A stretch of 64,000 nucleotides of DNA, from assembly GCA_031549265.1 (NCBI GenBank), contig JAVBQB010000002.1:1-64000 (forward strand), read 5' to 3'. Positions 1 to 8,185 of the stretch are shown one piece after another. Both the position numbers and the translations under genes were made by a program. The notes under the pieces were generated by a model, which was given only the letters and a program-made list of their open reading frames with translations, did not search any database and was not told where the DNA came from. Numbering within the stretch: the stretch's first letter is position 1; every line of letters begins with the position of its first letter. This DNA comes from JAVBQB01 sp031549265. Lineage in GTDB: Bacteria; Bacillota; Clostridia; Oscillospirales; JAVBQB01.

Positions 1-285
1 GACTATTTCAGCGTCGAGCTGACCGAAAACGTATCCCTGCTCGAAGCAGGGGAAGTGCTTCGCGATTATTATCCGAACCTGCTGCACATATCGGTCGCGC
101 AGTCCGCCGAACAGCCGGAGGGGCGGACGCTGACCCGCCGCCAGGTGTCCGAGCTCTCTCCGGAACGCATTCTGGAGATGTTTATGCGGGATATCTGCGG
201 CAATGAGCCGGACGACTTCGAGCGCCGACATTTCCGGGAGGCTCTTGACGCCGTCGGGAAGGAGGAGACACATGACGCCGGTTGA
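1..285 (+). CDS. sbcD: Exonuclease SbcD, C-terminal part (truncated by window edge)
   Basis: An open frame runs from base 1 to a TGA at 283-285 and gives the last 94 residues of a protein whose start lies outside the window. No catalytic metallophosphatase motif is in the visible part; it corresponds to the C-terminal cap region. The assignment rests mainly on the next gene, a clear SbcC, whose ATG lies inside the last codons of this frame (14-base overlap), the translationally coupled sbcD-sbcC order found in most bacteria. SbcD is the Mn-dependent nuclease subunit (Mre11 homologue) that with SbcC opens and degrades hairpins and blocked DNA ends. Confidence 0.8.
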   Translation, partial: DYFSVELTENVSLLEAGEVLRDYYPNLLHISVAQSAEQPEGRTLTRRQVSELSPERILEMFMRDICGNEPDDFERRHFREALDAVGKEETHDAG

Positions 286-3200
286 ACTGGTGGTCGAGGC
301 CTTCGGATCGTTTCCTCAGCGCCAGACCATCGACTTTTCCAGCCTCGGCGGCCTCCTGCTCATCCACGGGGAGACCGGCGCGGGCAAGACCACGATTTTA
401 GACGCGATCACGTTCGCGCTGTATGGCAAAAGCAGCGGCGGCTCCCGCGGTACTCTCGGCGACATGCGCTCGCATCTCGCGGCGCCGGCCAAAAGCACGC
501 TGGTTCAGTTTACGTTTGACGACGGGGGCTCGCGCTACAGATTCGCAAGGTCAGTGTCTGTCAACCGGCGCGGAGGGTTGTCGCGGACATCGGTCGAAGT
601 CTCGCGACTGGACGACGGCGAGTTCGTTCCCATTCTCGACAAATTCACCGACAAGGAAGCCGAGCGCTGCGCCACGGAAATCATCGGACTCACGTTCGAT
701 CAGTTCCGGCAGGTTGTCATTCTGCCACAGGGGAAATTTGAGGATTTTCTGCTCGCGCCCTCACAGGATAAAGAGGGCATACTGATTACGCTTTTCGGCG
801 CGGACCGCTGGCAGGCGATCGCCGACCACATCTGTGCCAAAGCGCAGGATATGCGCTCCGATATCACGGCGCTGGATGCCGCCGCGCTCGCTATCCTGTC
901 CCGTTATGACGCGTCCGGCCTTGGCGAGCTTGCCGCATTGCGGGATTCCGCCGCCGCGGAGCTTGACAGGCTGGCGCTCGACCGCGCGCTCGCCGCAACC
1001 GACTTTGACGCCGCCTCCGTGCGTCTTAAGCTGGCGGAACAGCTCGACCAGCGGTTTGCGGCGCTCGACCAGTGCCGCGCCGAGCTGGAGAGGCTGAGCA
1101 CAAGACAGCCGGAAATCGACCGCCTGCGCGAACGCCTGAGACGCGCGGTCAATGCCCGCAATATCGGCGAACAGCACCGCGCACTGGAACGCGCCGGAGA
1201 TCAGCGCGACTCAAGAGCCCGGACGCTGAACAACGCAAAAGCCGAATCCGACGCCGCCGCTGCAGCGCATGACGCCGCACTCGAGCAGTACAACCGGACA
1301 TCCGGGGCGACGACGGAGATCGACGCGCTGCGGCGCAAAAGGGAACGTTTGGCCGCGCTCCTGCCGGTTTACACCGATCAAACCGCCGCCAGATCTGAAC
1401 TTTCGCTCGCGCTCGACAGTATGAATCAGGCGCGGGAAGCATTCGCCGACTCCGAACGCGAAATTCAACGCCTTGAACAGGCGGCAAACGCTCTCGCCCT
1501 GGAGCGTGAGCGCATTATATCCGAATGTACAGAGCGGCTGCCCGTTCTCACCGCGAAACAAGCCGAACTGTCCGCCGCAGTATCAGCTCTGGACAGGCTT
1601 TCCGCAATCGAAAAGCTGACGTCCGCGCTTGACGATGAAATTGATCGGCTTACGTCCTCACAATCCGACCGCGAACAAGAGCTATCAGAAATGCTTGAAC
1701 TGCTCACATTGAAACAGGACGAGTTTTTCCGTCATGCCGCCGCCTCACTCGCCGAAAATCTGATCGACGGTCAGCCCTGTCCGGTGTGCGGCAGTCTCGA
1801 CCACCCGGGCGTCCCGCACGGCGCGCGGAAACCCAAGCCGGACAGTCTGCAAAGCTCGCCGGAAACCGACGGAATTCCCGAGCTTTCGGCTAAAATCGAG
1901 GAAACGCGGACGGCACTTCGCGATATTGACGCCGCGCTGGCGTCCAGGCATACTCAGCGTGAGCACCAGAGCGCTCAGGCATCCGAGCTGGAAAACTCAG
2001 CTCTGCGCGATATCCCGCCCGAGCTGAGATCGGACTCGGGCGCGGTTTCCGCGGCGCTGGAACAGGCGGCGGCTGAGCTCGAGTCCGCGCGCCGGGGCGA
2101 CCGCCTGCTTGCTGAACTGGGTGACCGCTTGAAGGACGCGTCAAGCCGCCTCTCGAACGCCCGCGCGGCACTTCAGGCAAAGGCGGAGGCTCTGAACGAA
2201 GCTTCCGCACGGCACGCCAAGGCCGAAGCCCTGCTCAAAGTCCTGACCGCGCGGCTGGAGGACGGCGTCCCCGACTCGGCGACCCTCACCGCCTACATTG
2301 AGGAGTTTGACCGGATGGCCTCTGCCCTTGAGCGGGAGCGCGCGGAATACGCCGGTCGCCTCGAATCCGCGCGCACAAGACAGTCGGAGGCCGTGGCGAG
2401 GTTGTCTATCGCCGGTGCGGAACACGACGGCGCGCATGCCGAGTACGCCGCCGCCCGGGCCGCGTTTGACGACGCGCTCGGCAGGCTCGGATTCAGGGAC
2501 GAGCGCGACTATCTCGATTGCCTGCCCGAAACATATAATATTGAGAATATGGAGCGCGAACTCGACGATTTCAAGCTGGCGTTCGAGCTCGCTTCAGGAC
2601 GTTTTCGCGAACTTGAGCCGGAAGTCCGGGACAAGACCCGCGCGGATCTTAAAGCGCTTGAATCCGCGCTCGCAGCCTGCCGCCAGAGGTTGAGCCAGGC
2701 CGACAATCTGCTTGCCGTCACGAGGGACCGTTTGGCCAGGCTGACCGAGGATCTGAGCCTGACCGAGCATTCGCTTTCCGCGCTTGAGGAGCGCCGAATG
2801 GAGTGCGGCAAGCTCCGGGCATTCGGCGAGACACTGCGCGGCGACCGCGGCATCAGTCTGCGCCGGTACGTTCTGGGCGTGATGCTGGACTCGGTCGCTT
2901 CCGAAGCCAATCTGCTGCTGAAATACGTCCACGGCGGGAGGTTTCGCCTGCATACACGCCAGGACAGCTCGGTTCGCAACCGAAAATCAGGACTCGAACT
3001 TGAAGTTGAGGACGCCTTTTCGGGAACGCGCCGTCCGGTTGCCGGACTTTCCGGTGGTGAGAAGTTCCTAGTCTCCCTCTCTCTTGCCATGGGACTGTCG
3101 GCAGTGGTGCAGTCCGAATCGACGGCCACCCGCATTGACGCGCTGTTTATCGACGAGGGCTTCGGCTCCCTCGACCCCGACTCGATTGACGACGCGCTCG

Positions 3201-3340
3201 AAATTCTGGAGCGCATGAACAGCTCGGTTAGTCTGATCGCGATAATTTCCCACGTCGAAACTCTTCGCGAGCGCGTTCGCCAGCGTATCGAGGTGGTCAA
3301 ATACCCCTCCGGCAGCAAGCTAGTGATTGGAGCGGGTTAA
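272..3340 (+). CDS. sbcC: Exonuclease SbcC, SMC-like ATPase subunit
   Basis: A 1022-residue Rad50-type ATPase partner of SbcD. Walker A is GETGAGKTT (about 33-41); two long coiled-coil arms rich in Glu, Arg, Ala and Leu flank a zinc hook CPVC (503-506); the ABC signature LSGGE starts near 926 and Walker B LFIDEG near 958. The frame is open further upstream, but the ATG at 272 is chosen because GGAGGAG lies 4-5 bases ahead and MTPVELVVEAFGSF matches the usual N-terminus of the family. It overlaps the end of sbcD, so the two are translated together. The complex acts on hairpins, palindromes and protein-blocked ends. Length is normal for SbcC. Confidence 0.95.
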   Translation: MTPVELVVEAFGSFPQRQTIDFSSLGGLLLIHGETGAGKTTILDAITFALYGKSSGGSRGTLGDMRSHLAAPAKSTLVQFTFDDGGSRYRFARSVSVNRRGGLSRTSVEVSRLDDGEFVPILDKFTDKEAERCATEIIGLTFDQFRQVVILPQGKFEDFLLAPSQDKEGILITLFGADRWQAIADHICAKAQDMRSDITALDAAALAILSRYDASGLGELAALRDSAAAELDRLALDRALAATDFDAASVRLKLAEQLDQRFAALDQCRAELERLSTRQPEIDRLRERLRRAVNARNIGEQHRALERAGDQRDSRARTLNNAKAESDAAAAAHDAALEQYNRTSGATTEIDALRRKRERLAALLPVYTDQTAARSELSLALDSMNQAREAFADSEREIQRLEQAANALALERERIISECTERLPVLTAKQAELSAAVSALDRLSAIEKLTSALDDEIDRLTSSQSDREQELSEMLELLTLKQDEFFRHAAASLAENLIDGQPCPVCGSLDHPGVPHGARKPKPDSLQSSPETDGIPELSAKIEETRTALRDIDAALASRHTQREHQSAQASELENSALRDIPPELRSDSGAVSAALEQAAAELESARRGDRLLAELGDRLKDASSRLSNARAALQAKAEALNEASARHAKAEALLKVLTARLEDGVPDSATLTAYIEEFDRMASALERERAEYAGRLESARTRQSEAVARLSIAGAEHDGAHAEYAAARAAFDDALGRLGFRDERDYLDCLPETYNIENMERELDDFKLAFELASGRFRELEPEVRDKTRADLKALESALAACRQRLSQADNLLAVTRDRLARLTEDLSLTEHSLSALEERRMECGKLRAFGETLRGDRGISLRRYVLGVMLDSVASEANLLLKYVHGGRFRLHTRQDSSVRNRKSGLELEVEDAFSGTRRPVAGLSGGEKFLVSLSLAMGLSAVVQSESTATRIDALFIDEGFGSLDPDSIDDALEILERMNSSVSLIAIISHVETLRERVRQRIEVVKYPSGSKLVIGAG

Positions 3341-3477
3341 CTACCTGACCCCGGCGATGCGGCGCGCATTATTTGCGCAAACACTCTCGTTTTCGGCGTA
3401 AATCTCCGCATATAGCAAAAAAACAAAACAACCGGGCTAAGGTGAGCAATTAATAGTACTATACTTTTCTTGGATTT

Positions 3478-3510
3478 CTCCGATATAAGTAATGTAGAAG
3501 AAATCGGAGG
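3478..3510 (+). promoter_or_regulatory. Hairpin covering the SD of the small gene at 3519
   Basis: CTCCGAT at 3478-3484 is the exact reverse complement of ATCGGAG at 3503-3509, which contains most of the GGAGG ribosome binding site. The loop is 18 bases. A -10-like TATACT at 3460-3465 precedes it, with no convincing -35. If this is the transcript leader, the start region of the small gene can fold shut. Seen in sequence; the regulatory role is inference. Confidence 0.4.
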
Positions 3511-3518
3511 TAATTTGT

Positions 3519-3797
3519 ATGAAAATTAATAATACTACGGGATATACCCGTGATTTAGATGAAAATTGTGACGATTATTCGTGTTCTCCCACCCGCGCAG
3601 TCCTTCTCAAATCCCGTGTGCTCGACATCGAACAGCGCATAGAATATTTAGAGACCAACCACTCGGAAGAAGCGGAAAAGATGGACATCGTCAACAGGAT
3701 GCGTTATCTGCTCAAGTATTTGAACTGTCAGCTGTCGTTTGAGCTCGACACACGCAAAGAAAAAGCACAATCCAGACTTTCATCCGAATTGTGCTGA
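3519..3797 (+). CDS. Small coiled-coil-like protein of unknown function
   Basis: A 92-residue protein preceded by a strong SD (GGAGG, 8 bases before ATG). The N-terminal third is polar and Asn/Asp-rich; the rest, from about residue 27, is charged and helical with heptad-like spacing of Leu, Ile and Tyr (RVLDIEQRIEYLE, MRYLLKYLNCQLSFEL), suggesting a short coiled coil. It contains three cysteines, the last at the very C-terminus. No signal peptide or membrane segment. I do not recognise the family. It stands alone between sbcC and the tRNA-Gly gene, convergent with the latter. The SD and AT-richer upstream region support a real gene; see the hairpin over its SD. Confidence 0.6.
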   Translation: MKINNTTGYTRDLDENCDDYSCSPTRAVLLKSRVLDIEQRIEYLETNHSEEAEKMDIVNRMRYLLKYLNCQLSFELDTRKEKAQSRLSSELC

Positions 3798-3800
3798 TTA

Positions 3801-3875
3801 TGGAGCGGAAGACGAGATTCGAACTCGCGACTTTCACCTTGGCAAGGTGACACTCTACCACTGAGTCACTCCCGC
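3801..3875 (-). tRNA. tRNA-Gly (anticodon GCC)
   Basis: Read on the minus strand this folds as a standard cloverleaf. The acceptor arm GCGGGAG (3875-3869) pairs with CTTCCGC with one G-U, the anticodon stem TCACC/GGTGA encloses the loop TTGCCAA with anticodon GCC, and the T arm carries GTTCGAATC. The CCA end is encoded (3801-3803). It decodes GGC and GGU glycine codons. It lies downstream of the rplT terminator on the same strand and so probably has its own promoter in 3876-3975. Confidence 0.95.
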
Positions 3876-3974
3876 GAATAATTGCAATGTTATTATACAA
3901 TATTTTAGCGATTTGTCAAGTCCCAATCTGCAAAAAACATGCGGTGCAAATACATAAACTCGCTCCGGCAGAGC

Positions 3975-4013
3975 GTTTTAGAAACAGGCAGGCGAAATTG
4001 GTCGCCTGCCTGC
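3975..4013 (-). terminator. Intrinsic terminator of the infC-rpmI-rplT operon
   Basis: On the minus strand just after the rplT stop, CAGGCAGGCGA (4012-4002) pairs with TCGCCTGCCTG (3995-3985) around a short loop, an 11-bp GC-rich stem, followed by TTTCTAAAA. It ends the ribosomal operon before the tRNA-Gly gene. Confidence 0.85.
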
Positions 4014-4022
4014 GTTTATAGA

Positions 4023-4376
4023 TTAAAGAGCAGCTTTTGCCTTGTCCACAATAGCTGCGAAAGCGGCTTTGTCGTTAACGGCCATCTCGGACAGCATCTT
4101 GCGGTTGAGCTCAATACCAGCCTTCTTCAGGCCGTGCATAAAGCGGGAATAATTGATGTCAAACTGACGAACGCCGGCGGATATACGGGTGATCCACAGT
4201 CTGCGAAAGTCGCGCTTGCGGAGACGCCTGCCGACATAAGCGTAGGTCAGCGATTTCATAACCGCCTGGTTAGCCATCTTAAAGTGCTTCGATTTAGCGC
4301 CCCAATAGCCTTTGGCGAGTTTTAATATTTTATTTCTTCTTTTGCGCGTCATCGACGCGGCCTTAATACGTGCCAT
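4023..4376 (-). CDS. rplT: Large ribosomal subunit protein bL20
   Basis: 117 residues, full length for L20, very basic with the typical start MARIKAASMTRKRRNKILKL and the RRLWITRI segment in the globular C-terminal domain. L20 binds 23S rRNA early in large-subunit assembly. In Bacillus subtilis it also represses its own operon by binding the infC leader and promoting premature termination, and a leader of that kind is present here (5288-5450). AGGAGGT precedes the ATG by about 7 bases. Last gene of infC-rpmI-rplT, followed at once by a strong terminator. Confidence 0.98.
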   Translation of the reverse strand: MARIKAASMTRKRRNKILKLAKGYWGAKSKHFKMANQAVMKSLTYAYVGRRLRKRDFRRLWITRISAGVRQFDINYSRFMHGLKKAGIELNRKMLSEMAVNDKAAFAAIVDKAKAAL

Positions 4377-4418
4377 GACGGAAACCTCCTAATAGTTATC
4401 GCGGTAACGTACACATAC

Positions 4419-4616
4419 TCATGCGTAGGGCAGCATTCTCTTAACGGCGGCTTCATTAGTCACGTCAGCATATGAGCTTTGGCGGAATCCGCGTTTCAGC
4501 TTGGTTGATTTCTTTGTCAGAATATGACGGCGGTAAGCCTTGTTGCGCTTGACCTTTCCCGATTTGGTGAGGGTAAAGCGTTTTTTGGCGCCGCTGTGAG
4601 ATTTTAGCTTAGGCAT
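4419..4616 (-). CDS. rpmI: Large ribosomal subunit protein bL35
   Basis: 65 residues, highly basic, with the family start MPKLKSHSGAKKRF and the conserved RRHIL segment. It is a small structural protein of the 50S subunit. It is 42 bases upstream of rplT and 41 bases downstream of infC on the same strand, the universal infC-rpmI-rplT order. AGGAG lies 10 bases ahead of the ATG. Expression should follow the operon leader. Confidence 0.98.
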   Translation of the reverse strand: MPKLKSHSGAKKRFTLTKSGKVKRNKAYRRHILTKKSTKLKRGFRQSSYADVTNEAAVKRMLPYA

Positions 4617-4657
4617 AGTACGGGAGCTCCTTTCGTGAATTAGGCAAATAATGCCAC

Positions 4658-5287
4658 TCAGGACTTTGCCGGCTCTCCGGCGTTTGCCGCTTCGTCAGGC
4701 TTTGAGTCCTCGGCGCTTTTGACGCCGGACTGCGGTTTTGCGCCGCTCCCGTTTTCGGGGTGGCCTGCTTTCGGAACGCACTTCGAGGCAAGAAACATTA
4801 TCATATGACGACCTTCAAGCTTCGGCGGCTTTTCCAGTGAAGAGATTTCGGCGCACTTTTCGGCAAATGAGCGCATAAGCTGCTCGCCCAGCGAGGCGTG
4901 AGCCATCTCTCGGCCGCGGAACCGCATGGAAACCTTGACTTTGTCACCCTCTTCAAGGAATTTTTGCGCGTTTCTAAGCTTGACATTGAAGTCGTGCACG
5001 TCAATACCCGGAGACAGACGCACTTCCTTAATCTCAACAATATGCTGGTTACGGCGCGCTTCTTTCTCTTTTTTCGCCTGCTCGAACCTGAACTTGCCAT
5101 AATCCATAATACGGCACACAGGCGGAGCCGCTGTTGGCGCGATCTTAACCAGATCGAGAGATTTCGCCGTAGCGATCTTAAACGCTTCCTTGGACGGCAT
5201 AATTCCAAGCTGTTCGCCGTCCGCACCAATCAAACGCACTTCTTTATCCTTGATATCTTCGTTGATCTGATGATCTATGTTGCTAAT
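4658..5287 (-). CDS. infC: Translation initiation factor IF-3 (ATT start)
   Basis: A 209-residue IF-3 with the N-domain start INEDIKDKEVRLIGADGEQLG, the linker rich in Lys/Glu, and the C-domain KVSMRFRGREMAH. IF-3 keeps the 30S subunit free and proofreads the initiation codon. No ATG fits: the frame begins naturally at ATT (5287-5285), 8 bases after a perfect AGGAGGT (5302-5296). AUU starts for infC are well known, because IF-3 discriminates against its own unusual codon and so represses itself. The C-terminus carries an extra low-complexity, charged tail of roughly 35-40 residues after MIMFLASK, longer than in most IF-3. Confidence 0.97.
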   Translation of the reverse strand: MSNIDHQINEDIKDKEVRLIGADGEQLGIMPSKEAFKIATAKSLDLVKIAPTAAPPVCRIMDYGKFRFEQAKKEKEARRNQHIVEIKEVRLSPGIDVHDFNVKLRNAQKFLEEGDKVKVSMRFRGREMAHASLGEQLMRSFAEKCAEISSLEKPPKLEGRHMIMFLASKCVPKAGHPENGSGAKPQSGVKSAEDSKPDEAANAGEPAKS

Positions 5288-5450
5288 GCCCCGACACCTC
5301 CTAAAAGATAGAAAAAACGACAAAACGCAGACGTCAAGCCGTCCGCGTCTACAAATCAATTCCAGCGACGCATCAGCGCCGCGAACTAAAATGTTAACCC
5401 GCGGCTGGTTGCCGCAAGGTGAGGACGAAGACTGCCCTGCTTTGTTTTAC
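5288..5450 (-). promoter_or_regulatory. infC leader with mutually exclusive hairpins (L20-type attenuation leader)
   Basis: The minus-strand leader between the predicted transcription start and infC is about 160 bases. It contains (i) an intrinsic terminator at 5348-5312, (ii) a competing arm ATGCGTC (5373-5367) that can pair with GACGC (5349-5345), which is part of the terminator's 5' arm, and (iii) upstream GC-rich arms where GCCGCG can pair either with CGCGGC downstream or with GCGGC upstream. This is the logic of the L20-controlled leader of Firmicutes, where L20 binding favours termination. The pairings are seen; control by L20 is inferred from the family. Confidence 0.7.
5312..5348 (-). 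terminator. Leader terminator (attenuator) upstream of infC
   Basis: ACGCGGACG (5348-5340) pairs with CGTCTGCGT (5333-5325), one G-U, loop of 6, followed by TTTGTCGTTTTTT. It lies ahead of the infC SD, so it can only act as a conditional terminator of the operon transcript. Confidence 0.8.
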
Positions 5451-5456
5451 CGTCAC

Positions 5457-5485
5457 ATTATAGCAATATCACGCGCCGATGTCAA
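5457..5485 (-). promoter_or_regulatory. Consensus sigma-A promoter of infC-rpmI-rplT
   Basis: TTGACA (5485-5480), a 17-base spacer, and TATAAT (5462-5457) on the minus strand: both hexamers are exact consensus, as expected for a ribosomal operon that is then throttled by a leader terminator. Confidence 0.9.
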
Positions 5486-5617
5486 GCGTTTTTGATTATT
5501 AATTCCAAAGCGGCTGTGCTATGAAGCGCGTCGCCATCCCGGACAGCTCATGCCCCGCGCTTGTTTTGTCATAAACTGCTCATTTTATCCAAACCATATC
5601 CTCAATTTTCCAGTTTA

Positions 5618-5626
5618 TGATATAAT
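5618..5626 (+). promoter_or_regulatory. Extended -10 promoter of the lipoprotein gene
   Basis: TGATATAAT gives an exact -10 (5621-5626) with the TGn extension; no clear -35 at the right distance, which extended -10 promoters tolerate. It lies 72 bases before the ATG at 5698. Confidence 0.55.
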
Positions 5627-5697
5627 AGTTTACGTTAACGAAATATCCTGTATTATTCGAAGCTCTCGCGAAACTTTAAGAAATACGAGGTGGAAAA

Positions 5698-6357
5698 ATG
5701 AAAATTACCGGATTCCGGCCGTTCTGCCAAAAACTCGCCGTCCCGCTTGCTTTTTTGCTAGCCTGCGCGCTCATTGCGGGATGCTCCGCACCTCCGGGTC
5801 AGACGAGTCCGCCTGATGAGTCGACCGCTTCGGCCGATCCCACCGCATCTCCCGCGCCGGCCAAACCCACAGCGCCCGCTGACCCGTCCGCGCTTGTCCC
5901 TCCGTCCGATTCAGACAAACCGGCGTCTCCGAGCGCCGTTCCGTCAGGCACCGAAGATATCACGCTTTTCGAATTCTCGCCGGATACTGCCGCCGCTTCC
6001 TCGGCGCTCCTCGCGGCATATCAGGACGCTGAGTTTAAGAAGAAATTCGCCTCAACTGTCGATCTGGCCTACAACGGGGATGAGATGATCATGCTCTGGG
6101 TGACCCAGCCCGTCACCGACTTTGTAATCGAGCATGTCAACGGCAACGCAATGGAAGCCACCGCCAACGAGACGCTGACAATTTACGAGCTGGCGGAGCT
6201 GGACGGCACGCAGCTGATCACGCTCGGCACCACCGTTCCGGAAGGCACCCCGCCTATTATGCGCGTCAAGTACAAGCTCGCCGACGGAACCGCCCAGGCG
6301 TTTGCCATCGGCTGGAGCGGCAAGACCGGCAACGGCATCCTGTTTGAGGTCAAGTAA
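5698..6357 (+). CDS. Putative lipoprotein of unknown function
   Basis: 219 residues. A basic N-terminus and hydrophobic core end in the lipobox IAGC with the lipidated Cys at 29, so the protein should be anchored to the outside of the membrane. Residues about 30-80 are a low-complexity Pro/Ala/Ser/Thr linker typical of exported Gram-positive proteins. The C-terminal 130 residues form a compact acidic domain (mostly beta by composition, with VDLAYNGDEMIMLWV and GWSGKTGNG); I recognise no family or catalytic motif. SD GAGGTGG precedes the ATG. It is a single-gene unit with its own promoter and terminator, divergent from infC. It could be an extracellular ligand-binding or wall-interacting domain, but nothing shows this. 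Confidence 0.8.
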   Translation: MKITGFRPFCQKLAVPLAFLLACALIAGCSAPPGQTSPPDESTASADPTASPAPAKPTAPADPSALVPPSDSDKPASPSAVPSGTEDITLFEFSPDTAAASSALLAAYQDAEFKKKFASTVDLAYNGDEMIMLWVTQPVTDFVIEHVNGNAMEATANETLTIYELAELDGTQLITLGTTVPEGTPPIMRVKYKLADGTAQAFAIGWSGKTGNGILFEVK

Positions 6358-6380
6358 TCACTGCCGGTGCCGACAGCAAA

Positions 6381-6425
6381 GCCCGCCGCAACACTGGTTT
6401 CGGCGGGCTCTCGTTATTATTGTTT
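6381..6425 (+). terminator. Terminator of the lipoprotein gene
   Basis: GCCCGCCG (6381-6388) pairs with CGGCGGGC (6401-6408), 12-base loop, followed by a T-rich run (TCTCGTTATTATTGTTTC). Located between convergent genes. Confidence 0.75.
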
Positions 6426-6482
6426 CTGATCTGGCGGGCGCGTTTGAAATACACTGAACGCCCTTTCCGGACTGTCGAAAAA

Positions 6483-8153
6483 TTACTTGCCGCTGTCCGA
6501 CTGGCGGATTTCGGCGCGCTTTATTTTACCCGAGATTGTCTTGGGCAGCTCGGTCACAAATTCGATAATGCGCGGGTATTTGTACGGCGCTGTAACGGTG
6601 CGGACGTGCTCCTGAAGCTCGCGCACGAGCTCGGGGTCCCCGCTGCGGTGGAGATACGGCTGCGTCAGCACGACGGTGGCCTTGACGATCTGGCCGCGTA
6701 TCGGGTCGGGCACGGCGGTTACGGCACATTCGAGAACGGCTTTATGCTCGATCAGCGCGGACTTGACCTCAAACGGGCCGATGCGGTAACCCGAGCACTT
6801 GATAACGTCGTCGTTCCGCCCGACGAACCAGTAGTACCCGTCGCCGTCGCGCCAGGCAACGTCGCCGGTACCGTAAAATCCGCGGCCAAACGCCGTATTC
6901 GTCAGCTCGTCGTTGCGGTAATAACCGGTGAACAGGCCGACAGGCATGACTCCGTCCTTGCCGCGGACGACGATTTCGCCCTCCTCACCCTCGCCGCAGA
7001 TATTGCCGTCAGCATCGATGAGGTCGATATTATAGAGCGGCGACGGTTTTCCCATCGAACCGGGACGCGGCTCAAACCACGGGAAATTGGCTACCAGCAC
7101 CGAGGACTCGGTCTGTCCGAAGCCCTCAGTCAGCTTGATGCCTGTGATGGCGGCAAACCGGTTGAACACCTCGGGATTGAGCGGCTCTCCGGCGATGCCC
7201 GCGTGTTTTATGGATGACAGGTCGTATTTGGTCAGATCCTCCTGCAGCATAAAGCGAAACATGGTCGGCGGCGCGCAGAAAGTGGTCAGCTTGTAGTGCG
7301 ATATTTTCTCCAGCAGCTTGGCCGGAACGAACTTGTCCATATCATAGGCAAAGATGACGGCGCCGCAGATCCACTGGCCGTAAATCTTGCCCCATCCGAA
7401 CTTTGCCCAGCCCGAGTCCGAAACTGACATGTGCAGTCCGCCCTCGACGACGCGCTGCCAATACTTGGCGGTCACGATATGCCCCAGCGGATGGGAGAAA
7501 TTGTGCATAACCATCTTGGGCATGCCCGTGGTGCCCGATGTGAAGTACATAAGCATAAGATCAAGGCTGGTTGTGGCGCTATCGCCGGTCGGCCGCTCGA
7601 AAACGTCGCTCTCCGGCTCGACTATCTTGTCAAACTCCAGCCATCCGTCGCGCTTGCCGTTAACGATCACGCGGTGGTTGACCGTCGGGCACTCATCGAT
7701 CGCCGCCTCGACCTGCGAGACCACGAAATCATCGTCAACACAGATCAGCATTCGGATGTCCGCGGCGTTGCAGCGGTAAATGATATCCTTTTTGGTCAGT
7801 TGCAGCGACGCGGGGATAAGCACGGCGCCCAGCTTGTGCAGCGCGACGGCGCAAATCCAGTATTCATACCGGCGGCGAAGCACCAGCATGACCGGGTCGC
7901 CCTTGCGTATGCCGTGCGCCGCGAACATGTTGGCGGCTTTGTTGCTCAGGCGGCTGATATCGCCGAACGAGAAGCTCCGCTCGCCGCCGTGGTCGTCGCA
8001 CCAGACCAGCGCGGGCTTGGCGTCGTCCCGCTTCGCCCACTCGTCAACTATGTCAAAACCGAAGTTGAAGTCGCAAGGAACATTGACTTTGTAATTCTCG
8101 ATAAAATCTTCGTACGATTCAAAATCTGTCCGGGGTAAATACCTTTCCAGCAA
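6483..8153 (-). CDS. AMP-forming acyl-CoA synthetase (acetyl/medium-chain type)
   Basis: About 556 residues of the ANL adenylating family, which activates a carboxylate with ATP to an acyl-AMP and then to acyl-CoA. Motifs in order: phosphate loop YFTSGTTGMPKM, GFGQTES, YGTGDVAWRDGDGYYWF, GRNDDVIKCSGYRIGP, and the C-terminal PKTISGKIKR with the catalytic Lys. The nearest remembered relatives are clostridial acetyl-CoA/medium-chain synthetases; the acyl substrate cannot be read off. The frame opens with GTG at 8162, but TTG at 8153 is preferred: GAGGTGA sits 5 bases ahead and the product MLERYLPRTDF matches homologues. It is downstream of the XRE-cupin gene, very likely co-transcribed and controlled by it. 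Confidence 0.9.
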   Translation of the reverse strand: MLERYLPRTDFESYEDFIENYKVNVPCDFNFGFDIVDEWAKRDDAKPALVWCDDHGGERSFSFGDISRLSNKAANMFAAHGIRKGDPVMLVLRRRYEYWICAVALHKLGAVLIPASLQLTKKDIIYRCNAADIRMLICVDDDFVVSQVEAAIDECPTVNHRVIVNGKRDGWLEFDKIVEPESDVFERPTGDSATTSLDLMLMYFTSGTTGMPKMVMHNFSHPLGHIVTAKYWQRVVEGGLHMSVSDSGWAKFGWGKIYGQWICGAVIFAYDMDKFVPAKLLEKISHYKLTTFCAPPTMFRFMLQEDLTKYDLSSIKHAGIAGEPLNPEVFNRFAAITGIKLTEGFGQTESSVLVANFPWFEPRPGSMGKPSPLYNIDLIDADGNICGEGEEGEIVVRGKDGVMPVGLFTGYYRNDELTNTAFGRGFYGTGDVAWRDGDGYYWFVGRNDDVIKCSGYRIGPFEVKSALIEHKAVLECAVTAVPDPIRGQIVKATVVLTQPYLHRSGDPELVRELQEHVRTVTAPYKYPRIIEFVTELPKTISGKIKRAEIRQSDSGK

Positions 8154-8185
8154 AACAATCACCTCATGATACTCTGTGGATTTCG

